Below, in pieces: positions 34,222-42,515 of a stretch of 64,000 nt of DNA (its first letter is position 1; each line of letters begins with the position of its first letter). The notes under the pieces were generated by a model that saw nothing but the letters and a program-made list of their open reading frames with translations, had not been told where the DNA came from and made no database searches. The translations under genes and the position numbers were made by a program. This DNA comes from Marinactinospora thermotolerans DSM 45154 (GTDB lineage Bacteria; Actinomycetota; Actinomycetes; Streptosporangiales; Streptosporangiaceae): positions 248,001-312,000 of the forward strand of contig NZ_FUWS01000004.1 of NCBI RefSeq assembly GCF_900167435.1, in the 5' to 3' direction.

Positions 34222-34494
34222 ATGACTACACCAGCACCCCAGGACATCAACCTCTCCATCAACACTGCCTTCGGTTCGGCCGCCGAACGGGAAGTGCACA
34301 CCTTCAGCTCCGGGGCTGTGTCCATCTCCATACGCACTCATGGCCATGCCGTCATTATCGACGGCACCTCCGATGGCCAATGGGGCGTGTCCATCGATCC
34401 TGATGATGCCGCCGCCATGGCTGGACACGACACGGTCACCGACTCCTTCTCCAAGGCACTCGACATCGCCCGCAGCGCACTGCCCGCCTCTTGA
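34222..34494 (+). CDS. 90-residue protein of unknown function
   Basis: ATG 34222 has GGAGG upstream. The product contains alternating beta strands (AVSISIRTHGHAVIIDG, GQWGVSIDPDDAA) and a helix at the C-terminus (FSKALDIARSAL); I recognise no family. G+C is visibly lower than in the flanks. It overlaps or abuts the next gene (a TTG-initiated reading would overlap its stop). Confidence 0.65.
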   Translation: MTTPAPQDINLSINTAFGSAAEREVHTFSSGAVSISIRTHGHAVIIDGTSDGQWGVSIDPDDAAAMAGHDTVTDSFSKALDIARSALPAS

Positions 34495-34526
34495 GTAACC
34501 CTGAATCGACGACTGGAGAGGTCCCC

Positions 34527-35072
34527 GTGCCCGAGCAGGGAACCCCTGGCCCCCTCAAGCTCAGTGAACGCCTCACACTCGTCTACGAGCGCCTAGATCA
34601 GATGCCACCGCCCACCTCGGCACAAGAGTCGTTTGACCGCCTCAACGCTGTTCTGGACCAGGTTGAGGACGAACACAGTGGGGTCCCAAAGAACCCCAAT
34701 CCTGGGCTGAAGTTCGACGGCCGCATGTACCCACCAAGGGAGGACTTCACCGAGCGCACCGCCGACGGTCGCATTCTGGCCGTAACAAAGGGCAACACCA
34801 TCGAGGCCCATCCCGATGGGACATTGACCGTCAGCAGTCGTAAGACCGGAAAGCCGGTCTACCATCGCCAGGGCGCAGGACAGCCTCTCACCCGCGGTAG
34901 TGGACCTGAACTCAAAGTGGAGAACCCGGCGATCGCTGAGGCGTTCGAAGCTGTGCGCCGCGCCCAACAAGGGATGGTCCCGCCCGGCAAACGCCCCCGC
35001 AACCAAAGCGAAGCTCGAACGCAACGCCGTGATACACCGCAGCGCGGCAATGACCGCGGACCTGAACGCTGA
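34527..35072 (+). CDS. 181-residue protein of unknown function
   Basis: GTG 34527 is favoured by GGAGAGG five bases upstream; the frame is open to a TTG at 34491 overlapping the previous stop. The N-terminal half is helical (LKLSERLTLVYERLDQMPPP), the centre has a beta-rich segment that looks like degenerate repeats (TADGRILAVTKGNTIEAHPD, GTLTVSSRKTGKPVYHR), and the C-terminus is long, basic and probably disordered. No family recognised. Third gene of the lower-GC cassette. Confidence 0.6.
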   Translation: MPEQGTPGPLKLSERLTLVYERLDQMPPPTSAQESFDRLNAVLDQVEDEHSGVPKNPNPGLKFDGRMYPPREDFTERTADGRILAVTKGNTIEAHPDGTLTVSSRKTGKPVYHRQGAGQPLTRGSGPELKVENPAIAEAFEAVRRAQQGMVPPGKRPRNQSEARTQRRDTPQRGNDRGPER

Positions 35073-35136
35073 ACCCAGCTCACCGTTCCAGTGATGCCTC
35101 ACCCTTCTGGTCAATGGCAGACCGGGAGGGTCCCGC

Positions 35137-35590
35137 TCATTGGGCTCCAGATGCCGACCCCCTATCCTCGCCGGAGGCGCACATCGCCTGCCGCCCTCCC
35201 GGGTCCTGTGCCCACCCGAGAGGGAGTTCGGCGTCCTCTCGCGAGATCCCCAACTTGGCCGCGGTCCACGGCCCGCCGTCCCGGCTCACCCCGGTCCGCG
35301 AGACGAACGTGACCGGGAGGTTCACCACGTCAGTGGTGTCGGGTTCGCCGTCGTAGACGTGGGCCGGTCGTTCACGCTGTCCGGCCGCGATGTCGCCATG
35401 GGCTCGTTCTCGGTGGCCTGTTCTTCTCCTCGCTTGTCGTGGACGAGGTGTTCGCCGTCGCGGAGGTGACGGTGGGCTCGGAGGCCGGGGTGCCCGTGCT
35501 GGCGCATCCGCTGAGCGTGTGGGCCGCCAGCGGCGGCACCGCCTCAGCCCACACCACTCTTACGTGCTTCGGCCGGCGCCGGCCATGCAC
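35137..35590 (-). pseudogene. Frameshifted lipoprotein-like gene
   Basis: From GTG 35590 a signal-like start leads to the lipobox LSGC followed by a Thr/Ser-rich linker (ASTGTPASEPTVTSATANTS). The linker runs out of frame near 35400, and the sensible continuation is in another frame (RPAHVYDGEPDTTDVVNLPV, TFVSRTGVSRDGGPWTAAKL). One or two indels separate them. The domain is unknown. Real decay or sequencing error cannot be distinguished. Confidence 0.4.
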
Positions 35591-35785
35591 GGTCTCTTGA
35601 CCGGTGGTGTCCTTACTTGAAGACCAAAGCGGGGCGCGGCCTTGGGGTTCGTCGTGGGCCGGGCGGGAGCCGAGGTGGACCGCCTTTCCCCATGGCGGAC
35701 GGCTCGGCAGCGCGGAGCGGCTTTCTGTCAGCCGGGACGGATAGAAACAGACGACCTGCCCGCCCCCCCGCTGCGAGGTCCCCTC

Positions 35786-36807
35786 ATGCGTCCCGCCCTG
35801 CCCCTGCCCCCGGTCGATGAGGGCACCCGAGTGCCCGGCATGTTACTGATCCGCACCGACCACGACGATGACGCTTGGCGCGACGTGCTCCACCGCATGG
35901 GCGAGCTGCCCGGCCTGGTCACCCCGCGCCCGGGCGACGACGCCCACGTTCCCGCCCAGGAGGAGGGAGGCATCCCCCGGCGGCTGGTGGTGGTGGACGA
36001 TCCGGCCTGGCGGGGCGCCACCCCCGAGGAGGTGAACGAGGCCCTGGGCAGGGACGGAACGTGGGTCCCCGACCTGGTCCTGATGGCCACCGAGCGAACC
36101 GCGGCCACCCCGCACCTGCGCCCGTTGCGGGCGTTCCGGAGTGACGGAGACGTCTACCTGTTCCGGATCACGCCCCGGCAGGCCGCCCTGGCCTACCTGG
36201 TAATGCACCACAACCTGGACACCACCTTCGAATACTTCGAGGAGTGGTCGCCCCTCCCACCCGAATGGGAGCCCGAGGAGGGCGAGGACCTCGACGAATG
36301 GGAGGCCGGCCTGCCCGACCCCGTGGGCGCCTACCTGGAGAGGCTGGACCCCCTCCCTCGTTACACGCCGTCGACCCCGGCGCTGCCCCTGCTCACCCAG
36401 GATGATCACACCGACCTGATCGTTCGCACCGACTTCAGCGACGACGCCGCCTGGCACACACTCCTCGACACGGTGTACCGGCCAGGAGACCGCGGCCCCA
36501 TCCACGATTTCGGGGACTACATCGACGTCGTGGACGACCCGGTGTTCGATGGCGCTACCCCGGAGCAGGTGATGGCGGTGCTGCGCGAATGGGGGGAGGC
36601 CGTGGTGATCGCGGACGGGGCTGCCATGCGCGACTCCGGGCATCACGTCCTGGTCGTCCCCTGGAGGCCCGCATCGGGTGCGCCTTCCGGCTGGCCCCCG
36701 ACCTGGTCGGGACCATGCTGGTCAACCTGTCGATCGGCAACCAGGATGTCGAGGACTACATGGACGGCGCGACCCAGAGAGCCATCGATCCGAAGCGGAC
36801 GTGGTGA
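35786..36807 (+). pseudogene. Frameshifted gene for a tandem DUF6924 protein
   Basis: Two related domains follow one another. The first begins LLIRTDHDDDAWRDVLHRMG and ends VYLFRITPRQAALAYLVMHH; the second begins DLIVRTDFSDDAAWHTLLDT and contains YIDVVDDPVFDGATPEQVMA. At 36658-36661 (CCCC) one C appears to be missing: after HHVLVV the correct continuation PLEARIGCAFRLAPDLVGTM, LVNLSIGNQDVEDYMDGA is in the next frame and stops at 36807. Reads as a normal two-domain gene if one C is restored, so an assembly error is plausible. Function of DUF6924 unknown. Confidence 0.65.
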
Positions 36808-36811
36808 TCGG

Positions 36812-36997
36812 TCAGCCCCTGAAGGCCACCACCCCGCAGGCGAACCCGCCCTCTGGGGACGGCACTGTGCCGCCGGTGAAGTGGGCGTCGGACAGGTCGC
36901 CTCCCTCGAAGACGTCTCCGGTGAAGCCGAAATCCCCGTCACCGGGGAAGCGGCCGTAGCGGGCGCTCTCCTCGCCGGAGAGGTACTCGTGCGGCAT
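36812..36997 (-). pseudogene. Tn3-transposase N-terminal fragment fused to other sequence
   Basis: ATG 36997 starts MPHEYLSGEESARYGRFPGD, the typical beginning of one actinomycete Tn3 TnpA group, then departs into a Gly/Phe-rich tail (FTGDVFEGGDLSDAHFTGG) that does not match the transposase, ending at 36812. This looks like a rearrangement junction. It could conceivably be expressed as a 61-residue product. Confidence 0.45.
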
Positions 36998-37104
36998 GGT
37001 CCCGAACCGGTTGGTCAAATCCTGTCGCGGTTCTCCCCGCCCCCGCTGCCGACTGTACGGGCTCGGCACGCCGACAGTCGGAGGCGGCTGGCAGTATCGC
37101 CGCC

Positions 37105-38012
37105 ATGAACGCCACCCGTACCACTCCACCGCGGCGGCTCGACGTGGCCGCGGTCCTCCCACAACTGGGTCCGTTGGCACGCCCGGCGATCCGGTTGCAT
37201 CCCCGCCCCGGTTCTCCGTCGCCGTACGAGAGTTCGGTCGGCGGGCCCCTGCTGTGGCCCGCCGACCAGCCCTGGCCATACTGCGACAAGTGGCATGAGG
37301 GGCCGGCCGCCCCCTTGCTGCCCGTGGCCCAGTTGTACGCGCGCGACGTTGCCCTGCTGCGGTCGCTCGGCCGGGCCGACCTGCTCCAGGTGCTGTGGTG
37401 CCCCTTCGAACACCCGCCGGAGTACAAGCCTGCGACGGCGCTGTTCTGGCGAAACGCCGCCGACGTCACCGACGTTCTCGTCGCGCCGCCCGAGCCGACC
37501 GAGGTGGAGTACGACGGGTACGTGCCGAAGCCGTGTGTGCTCGCGCCGGAGCACATCACCGAGTACCCCCACTTTCTCGAGTTGGGTGAGGAGCTGCAAC
37601 AGCGGTTGGCGGACTGGGGCACGTGGCAGGCGGCCGACGTCGTGGTGGACGACTCCTATGAGATCGCCCCGCAGGAGTTCTACAAGGACGAGCTGTCCGT
37701 GGCCCCCGGTTGGAAGGTCGGCGGCTGGCCCCGTGGGGCCGCACCGATCCCATCGCCCGGTTCTGCATCGCCTGCGGCGCCGCGACGAGCCCGCTGCTGA
37801 CCATCGCTTCGGACGAGTGGAACGCCGGCAACAAGAGTTGGGTCCCCTACGGGGATCGCGCCGCCGCGCTCGACAGCAGCGGCGAATCGAACCCGCCCGG
37901 GGTCCAGGTCTCCAGGGGCGACCGCCTACAGCTCTACGTCTGCCCGAATTTCCCGGGCGCGGACCATCCTTTCCCTGGCGAGGGGCATCCGCACACCGAC
38001 CTGATCCAGTGA
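37105..38012 (+). pseudogene. Frameshifted DUF1963/YwqG-like gene
   Basis: ATG 37105 begins a protein with an internal GGPLLWPADQPWPYC block and LLPVAQLYARDV, as in DUF1963-like proteins. Near 37729-37732 (CCCC) one C seems missing: after WKVGGWP the continuation PWGRTDPIARFCIACGAATS, PLLTIASDEWNAGNKSWVPY is in the next frame and ends at 38012. Restoring the base gives about 300 residues with a CxxC pair. As with the DUF6924 gene just upstream, the lesion is a single C in a C-run. Confidence 0.65.
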
Positions 38013-38645
38013 GCCGTTGTCGAGTGGTCCCCGAACCCCGGGTGGGCCATGGCCCGGGTCTACCGCGCGCCGTGGTGGCCGGGTTCCATGGCGCGACCAC
38101 CGTCTGATGGTTCGACGCGGCCTCCGGTAGGCACGGCCACGTGTCCGCACTGGTGGTCGTAGAGGGTCGGTACGGCCCTGGCCGCCGCGTTCCAGGTCGC
38201 CGGGCCCGGCTCGACCGGGTTCGACGAGCACCGCGATCTCCACACCCGCGCCGACCGGCCCCTCTTGAGAAGTCCGGGCATCGTCACCTTGGCGAGGGAG
38301 GGACGGCGTGGCCCGGACAGTTCGGGGACGCGCTCGTCCAGGGGGAGCGGTTCACGCCGAGCGGGTGGGCGAGGAAGGCGCGGGCGTGGCGGATCCGCTC
38401 AGGTGTCGGGGCCGGGGAGCGGCCCCGACGCGCGTCCGTGGCGCGGGAGCCATCCCCTGCACGCCGAGGTGGACGGGTTCGAGGCGGTCTCGCGCGCCTC
38501 GACTCCCCGAACAGGGAAGCATGCCCCCTCTGGGAAACCCCGGTTCCCCACCTCCCGCCGCGGTTCCACAGGGCACAGGCCTGCGCCGGGCAGGACACGC
38601 CGGCTCGCGGAACCCGTCGGCGTCCACGCCCCGGCCGCACGGCAG
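38013..38645. other. Gene-free region
   Basis: About 630 G/C-rich bases. Translations are Arg/Pro-rich in every frame. A leftward fragment near 38100-38200 (AVPTLYDHQCGHVAVPTGGR) has protein-like composition and may be a relic, but I cannot assign it. Confidence 0.45.
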
Positions 38646-38684
38646 AGGAGCGCGGCCCCGGATCCCCTCCGAGGCCGCGCTCCT
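38646..38684 (-). terminator. Terminator of the small secreted-peptide gene
   Basis: Perfect 12-bp arms AGGAGCGCGGCC/GGCCGCGCTCCT around a 15-base loop, six bases beyond the stop at 38690. Confidence 0.7.
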
Positions 38685-38689
38685 GACGC

Positions 38690-38803
38690 CTAACGGCTGT
38701 CGAACTGGGAGAGGCCGCTGATCCGGTCACCGGCCCCGGCGGTACCGGTGACCGTCACCGTGGCCGCGACGGCCAGCAGCACTCCCGCGATGGTCCTGCG
38801 CAT
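38690..38803 (-). CDS. 37-residue secreted peptide
   Basis: ATG 38803 follows GGAAGGAC. The product is a signal peptide (MRRTIAGVLLAVAATVTVTG, TAGA) and a mature tail of only about 13 residues (GDRISGLSQFDSR). A good ribosome site, codon bias and an immediately following hairpin terminator support a genuine transcript. Function unknown: candidate signalling peptide or wall-associated peptide. Confidence 0.6.
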   Translation of the reverse strand: MRRTIAGVLLAVAATVTVTGTAGAGDRISGLSQFDSR

Positions 38804-38945
38804 GTCCTTCCCCCGTTCTGTCGTCCGGCCCCAAGAGCCACCTTCAGGATCTCGCCTCCCTGCCTCTGGTACATCCCTCCTGAGCTGGAGAAACGCCTGG
38901 CACTTTCGATGGAGGCGAGACCGGGGACGGCCGTGGCGGGGTCCC

Positions 38946-39626
38946 TCACCCCTCGACGGTGATCCCCATGGCCGACGCCAGTGCGTGCAGTAACGCCGGC
39001 GCGCTCGTGTCGTCCACGACGACGCCCTTGAGGCTCACGGCGCCGGAGAGCCCCCATAGGTCACAACGGGAGAAGCGGCTTCCGGCCGCCTCGACCGCGT
39101 CGAAGCGGGCGCCCTTCAGGTCGCAGTCCTCGAAGCGGACACGGGAGAGGCGGGCCCCCTGGAAATCCACCTCGCGGAGATCGCAGTCACGGAACAGCAC
39201 GCCGGTGAGGCGGGCGAACCGGAACGAGGCCAGGTCACCCCGGCACCCGTCGAACACCACCTCGCGGAACCCGCCTCCCGCCCACGACGCGCCGGTCAGA
39301 CGACAGTTGCGGACCGCGGCACGGGTGAGCGCGCCGTCGTGCAGATCCGCCCCCGCCAGGTCGACGCCGCGCATCTCGACGTCGACCAGCCGCGCGCCGC
39401 GCAGAACACTTCCGGACAGATCGGTCCTGTCGAAGCGGCACGCCTCGAACTCGGCCGCCCACGCCTGTCGTCCCGAGAGGTCCACCGGTCCGTACTCCAA
39501 GGACGACGCGCTGCTCTCGTTTCCCAGGCCGTCACGGGGAAGGAGGGCCTGGGCGAGCCGAGAGGGGATCCTGGGGCGCGCGGGGTGGCGGAGCGGTGCG
39601 GAACTCCGCGTCGATGGGGCCTGCAT
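38946..39626 (-). CDS. Pentapeptide-repeat protein
   Basis: A 226-residue protein. From about residue 45 it shows A(D/N)Lxx-type repeats forming a right-handed beta-helix: EFEACRFDRTDLSGSVLRGA, VDLAGADLHDGALTRAAVRN, REVDFQGARLSRVRFEDCDL, KGARFDAVEAAGSRFSRCDL. Such proteins can mimic DNA (for example MfpA/Qnr, which bind gyrase), but the family is broad and no quinolone link is shown here. ATG 39626 has only a weak AGGGTGA ribosome site. Confidence 0.85.
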   Translation of the reverse strand: MQAPSTRSSAPLRHPARPRIPSRLAQALLPRDGLGNESSASSLEYGPVDLSGRQAWAAEFEACRFDRTDLSGSVLRGARLVDVEMRGVDLAGADLHDGALTRAAVRNCRLTGASWAGGGFREVVFDGCRGDLASFRFARLTGVLFRDCDLREVDFQGARLSRVRFEDCDLKGARFDAVEAAGSRFSRCDLWGLSGAVSLKGVVVDDTSAPALLHALASAMGITVEG

Positions 39627-39693
39627 GGCGTCACCCTAACGGCGCGTCCCACCGGGAACCGGCAGGGCGCAGAAAACGGCCCCGGTGGGGGGC

Positions 39694-40488
39694 CTAGTCC
39701 AACCCGCCGTTGCTCTTCAGAAGCTGGCCGTTGACCCACGCTCCCTCGGGGGAACAGAGGAAGTCCACGAGGTGGGCGGTGTCCTCCGGCGTGCCCAGGC
39801 GGCCCAGCGGCGTTCCCTCGAGACAGGCGGCACGCACCTCCTCCGTCATCCACCCGGTGTCGACGGGGCCCGGGTTGACGACGTTGGCGGTGACACCGAG
39901 GTGGGCGAGCTCGTGGGCGGCGGCCAGGGTGATGCGGTCCAGGGCCGCCTTGCTCGCCCCGTAGGGGAGGTTGCCCACCGTGTGGTCGCTGGTCAAGGCG
40001 ACGATCCGGCCGCTGCCGAAGGGACCGCGGAAGCGCCGTCCATACTCGCGTACCAGCAGCCAGGTGGCGCGCGCGTTGACGGCGAAGTGACGGTCGAAGC
40101 TCTCGACGGTGGTGTCGAGCAGGCCGGAGTCGACCGACTCGCAGTGGCACATCACCAGGGCGCTGACCGTGCCCAGGCGCTGCTCGGCCTCGTCGAAGAT
40201 CCGTTCGGGGGTGTCCGGGTCGGACAGGTCGCCTTCGATCGTGGAGAAGGCCGCGCCGTGCGCGGCGAGCCCCGCCCCGATCGCCTCGGTCGCGCCGGCC
40301 TCGGCGCCCCAGGCCATGCGCGCGTCGTAGGGCGCCCAGTGGCTGAAGGCGATGTTCCAGCCCGAGGCGGCGAGGCGGCGGGCGATGGCCGCCCCGATGC
40401 CGACGGTGCGTCCCACGCCGGTGACCAACGCGAGAGGACGGGCGGTGGTGGACGGTGCGGCCACCGTCGATTCGTGATCAGCGGTCAT
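39694..40488 (-). CDS. SDR family oxidoreductase
   Basis: A 264-residue short-chain dehydrogenase with cofactor loop ALVTGVGRTVGIGAAIA, active-site Ser/Tyr/Lys in ALTSDHTVGNLPYGASKAAL, and VNPGPVDTGWMTEEV. NNAG is replaced by MCHCES. It is a paralogue of the SDR at 21605-22456, sharing the inserted cofactor loop and the PVDTG(Y/W)(L/M)TEE block. ATG 40488 chosen because upstream residues are not conserved. Substrate unknown. Confidence 0.87.
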   Translation of the reverse strand: MTADHESTVAAPSTTARPLALVTGVGRTVGIGAAIARRLAASGWNIAFSHWAPYDARMAWGAEAGATEAIGAGLAAHGAAFSTIEGDLSDPDTPERIFDEAEQRLGTVSALVMCHCESVDSGLLDTTVESFDRHFAVNARATWLLVREYGRRFRGPFGSGRIVALTSDHTVGNLPYGASKAALDRITLAAAHELAHLGVTANVVNPGPVDTGWMTEEVRAACLEGTPLGRLGTPEDTAHLVDFLCSPEGAWVNGQLLKSNGGLD

Positions 40489-41156
40489 GCCCGTGATCGT
40501 GCAGCGCCCGGTTGCGCGAGGCAACCGATTTTGCCGGCGCGGGGCGGGACTCCCCGCCGTGTTCCCAGAGCCGCCGCGCCGTCACCGATCCCACGGCCGT
40601 GACGGCGATCTGTCCAGGCCGATGAGACCTCGGTGGTCAAGGAGCCTTCGGCGGGATCGTTCCCGCGCGGGCGTCGACCGCCTGCGCACGGCCTGTCGGA
40701 GGGCGTGGCGAACGGCCATCGTTCCCGCGCGGGCGTCGACCGCCTCGCGGCCGGTTCCACCTGGTGAGTCCGCCGTCCCCGGACGCCGGCGAAGCGGACT
40801 CGTCGCGGCCCTAGACGCCTCCGGGCTCCTTTCCCCTTCGACGACAGGCGTCTCGCGCCGACACACCCCACCCGCTGTACGGACGGGCCGCCCGGAGGGC
40901 AGGAACGCGGCGGGGCCGGTCAAGGGCACCGCGCTGTTCGCGTCCCGCGCCGTGCTCGTCCTTATTCCCCCTGGCGCCGACGACGCCGGACCTGTTCATC
41001 GGCGGGACATTCCTTCTCCGCAACGGCAATGCTCCCAAGGCCGGTTCGGCTCTGTATTCCTGGGGGCCGGACGGCTTGGATGGTACTGCTGTGGCCCACT
41101 ACGTGACCCCGGAACGGCGACGGCGATGGGAACCACAGACCAGCGAGGACGAGACG
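40489..41156. other. Gene-free region holding a spaced direct repeat
   Basis: About 670 bases with no recognisable protein. It contains the direct repeat listed separately and, at 40960-41100, sequence at slightly lower G+C before the GPP34 gene. Confidence 0.5.
40656..40745. repeat. Two-copy 28-bp direct repeat with 34-bp spacer
   Basis: Identical copies at 40656-40683 and 40718-40745, each beginning ATCGTTCCCGCGCGGG and ending CGTCGACCGCCT, separated by 34 unique bases. Each copy contains the self-complementary CCCGCGCGGG. The size and spacing resemble a minimal CRISPR unit, but there are only two copies and no cas genes in the window. Confidence 0.7.
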
Positions 41157-41924
41157 ATGCCGAACAGTCCGATGCCCATGCCCGCCCCACCTCAGCTCTC
41201 CCTGCCCGAGGAGTTCCTCCTTCTCTCCCATCACCGCCACGGGGACGTCCACGACCCCCACCAGACCGCGATCGGCTGCGCGGCCGCCGAACTCGGCGAA
41301 CTCGCGTTGCGCCGCAGACTGCGGGTGGCTCCCCAGAGGAAGGGCCGGCTGTTCGGCTTCGAGGTCTACTTCACGACCGGCAGGACGTTAGGCCGGATCC
41401 ATCTGCTGGACCTCGCCCCCACCGGCCTTGCCTGGGCCGATGGCCTCCTGGCCGAACTGGAGCGCCTTGCGGCCTCCTCCCGGAACGGGCCGATACGCCT
41501 GCGCACATGGCTTCGGCAGCGCGGCGGCGAAGCGCTCCGCCTGCATCGGAGGGTGCTGGTCGAACGCAACCTGCTGTTCCACCATCCCGGCTTCGTCCCC
41601 GGGGAAGACGGACACCACTATCCGGACGTCGCCGTGCGCGCCATGTTGGTCAGCCGGCTCAGGGCCGCCACCGGCGAACGGATCCCCTTGGACGAGCGCA
41701 CGCTGCTCCTGTTGGACCTCGTGGACGAGGCCGAGCTGAACGAGGACCTGGGCTTGTCCCTGAGCACGCGCCAACGACTCGACCGCGCCCGGGGGGTCGG
41801 GGCGGTGACGGCCCTGCCGGAGGATGTGAGGGACACCAGCACCGTGCTCTCCATGAGCATCCCCTCCAGGAAGCGGAGTGGTGCCGGTGGCGGGGACGGC
41901 GGCGATGGCGGCGGCGGTGAGTAG
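41157..41924 (+). CDS. GPP34 (GOLPH3-like) family phosphoprotein
   Basis: A 255-residue protein. LSLPEEFLLLSHHRHGDVHD is the typical start, then AAAELGELALRRRLRVAPQR and a long helical core ending DLVDEAELNEDLGLSLSTRQ. The eukaryotic relatives bind phosphatidylinositol-4-phosphate; the bacterial proteins are uncharacterised and likely peripheral membrane proteins. The C-terminus is a Gly/Asp run (GGGDGGDGGGGE). ATG 41157 follows CGAGGACGAG. Its end abuts a Tn3-transposase fragment on the opposite strand. Confidence 0.85.
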   Translation: MPNSPMPMPAPPQLSLPEEFLLLSHHRHGDVHDPHQTAIGCAAAELGELALRRRLRVAPQRKGRLFGFEVYFTTGRTLGRIHLLDLAPTGLAWADGLLAELERLAASSRNGPIRLRTWLRQRGGEALRLHRRVLVERNLLFHHPGFVPGEDGHHYPDVAVRAMLVSRLRAATGERIPLDERTLLLLDLVDEAELNEDLGLSLSTRQRLDRARGVGAVTALPEDVRDTSTVLSMSIPSRKRSGAGGGDGGDGGGGE

Positions 41925-41954
41925 CCCCGGCCCGCGCGTCGCGCGGCCGGCTCC

Positions 41955-42223
41955 GCGCCCGCGCCGCCCGCCACGTGGGGGTCCAGGTGCTCCAGCACCC
42001 CACGGTAGGTGCCGACCAGCCGCTCGGAGACCTCGCGCCGGCGGACGCGGATGTCCTCCGGCTCGGCCTTGGCGCGCTTGAGGTTGGCCGCGACCCGCTT
42101 GCACATCTCGGCGAGGTCGTCGCGGGCGCGCATCCGCGCGGTGTGCAGCAGGCACGCCACCAGCGCCAGCCGCTTGGCATCGCCGTAGCGCGAGAGCGTG
42201 TCGACGTCCTGGGCGGCGGCCTC
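41955..42223 (-). pseudogene. tnpA: Internal fragment of a Tn3-family transposase
   Basis: Reads QDVDTLSRYGDAKRLALVAC, LLHTARMRARDDLAEMCKRV, RVRRREVSERLVGTYRGVLE: an internal segment of the Tn3 TnpA N-terminal half (about residues 250-340). It has no start or catalytic DDE region. The other side of this gene, with its 5' end, is at 44874-45474 in the same orientation, so a 2.6-kb segment now separates the two parts. Its right junction abuts a truncated reductase gene at 42237. Confidence 0.7.
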
Positions 42224-42236
42224 CCCGGCCCTGCGC

Positions 42237-42515
42237 TGGGACGCGCGGCTGGTCCGGGGCGACCTGCTGGGCGAGGTCGCCCGGCTCAAGGCCGAGCCGG
42301 GGGGCGACATGGACCTCGGCGGGCCGAGGCTGGCGGCGTCGTTCCTCCGGCTCGGCCTGGTCGGCGAGTTCCGGCTGTTCGTGCACCCCGTGGTGCTGGG
42401 CGGCGGCACCCCGCTCTTCCCGCCGCTGGAGCGCGGGTACGGGCTGGACCTCCGGGAGACCCGGGTGTTCGGGTCCGGTGTGGTGTACCTGGCCTACCGG
42501 CGCGCCGCCGGCTGA
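42237..42515 (+). pseudogene. 5'-truncated RibD C-terminal/dihydrofolate-reductase-like gene
   Basis: The residual 92 codons (DMDLGGPRLAASFLRLGLVG, FRLFVHPVVLGGGTPLFPPL) are the C-terminal half of a RibD_C/DHFR-like reductase ending at the stop 42515. There is no start: the coding sequence begins abruptly at the junction with the transposase fragment. It overlaps the convergent DUF418 gene by 22 bases. Confidence 0.75.

Noticed and set aside
40656-40745. Calling a CRISPR array
   Set aside because: Only two repeats, no third degenerate copy found on either side and no cas genes in the window; listed as a repeat only.
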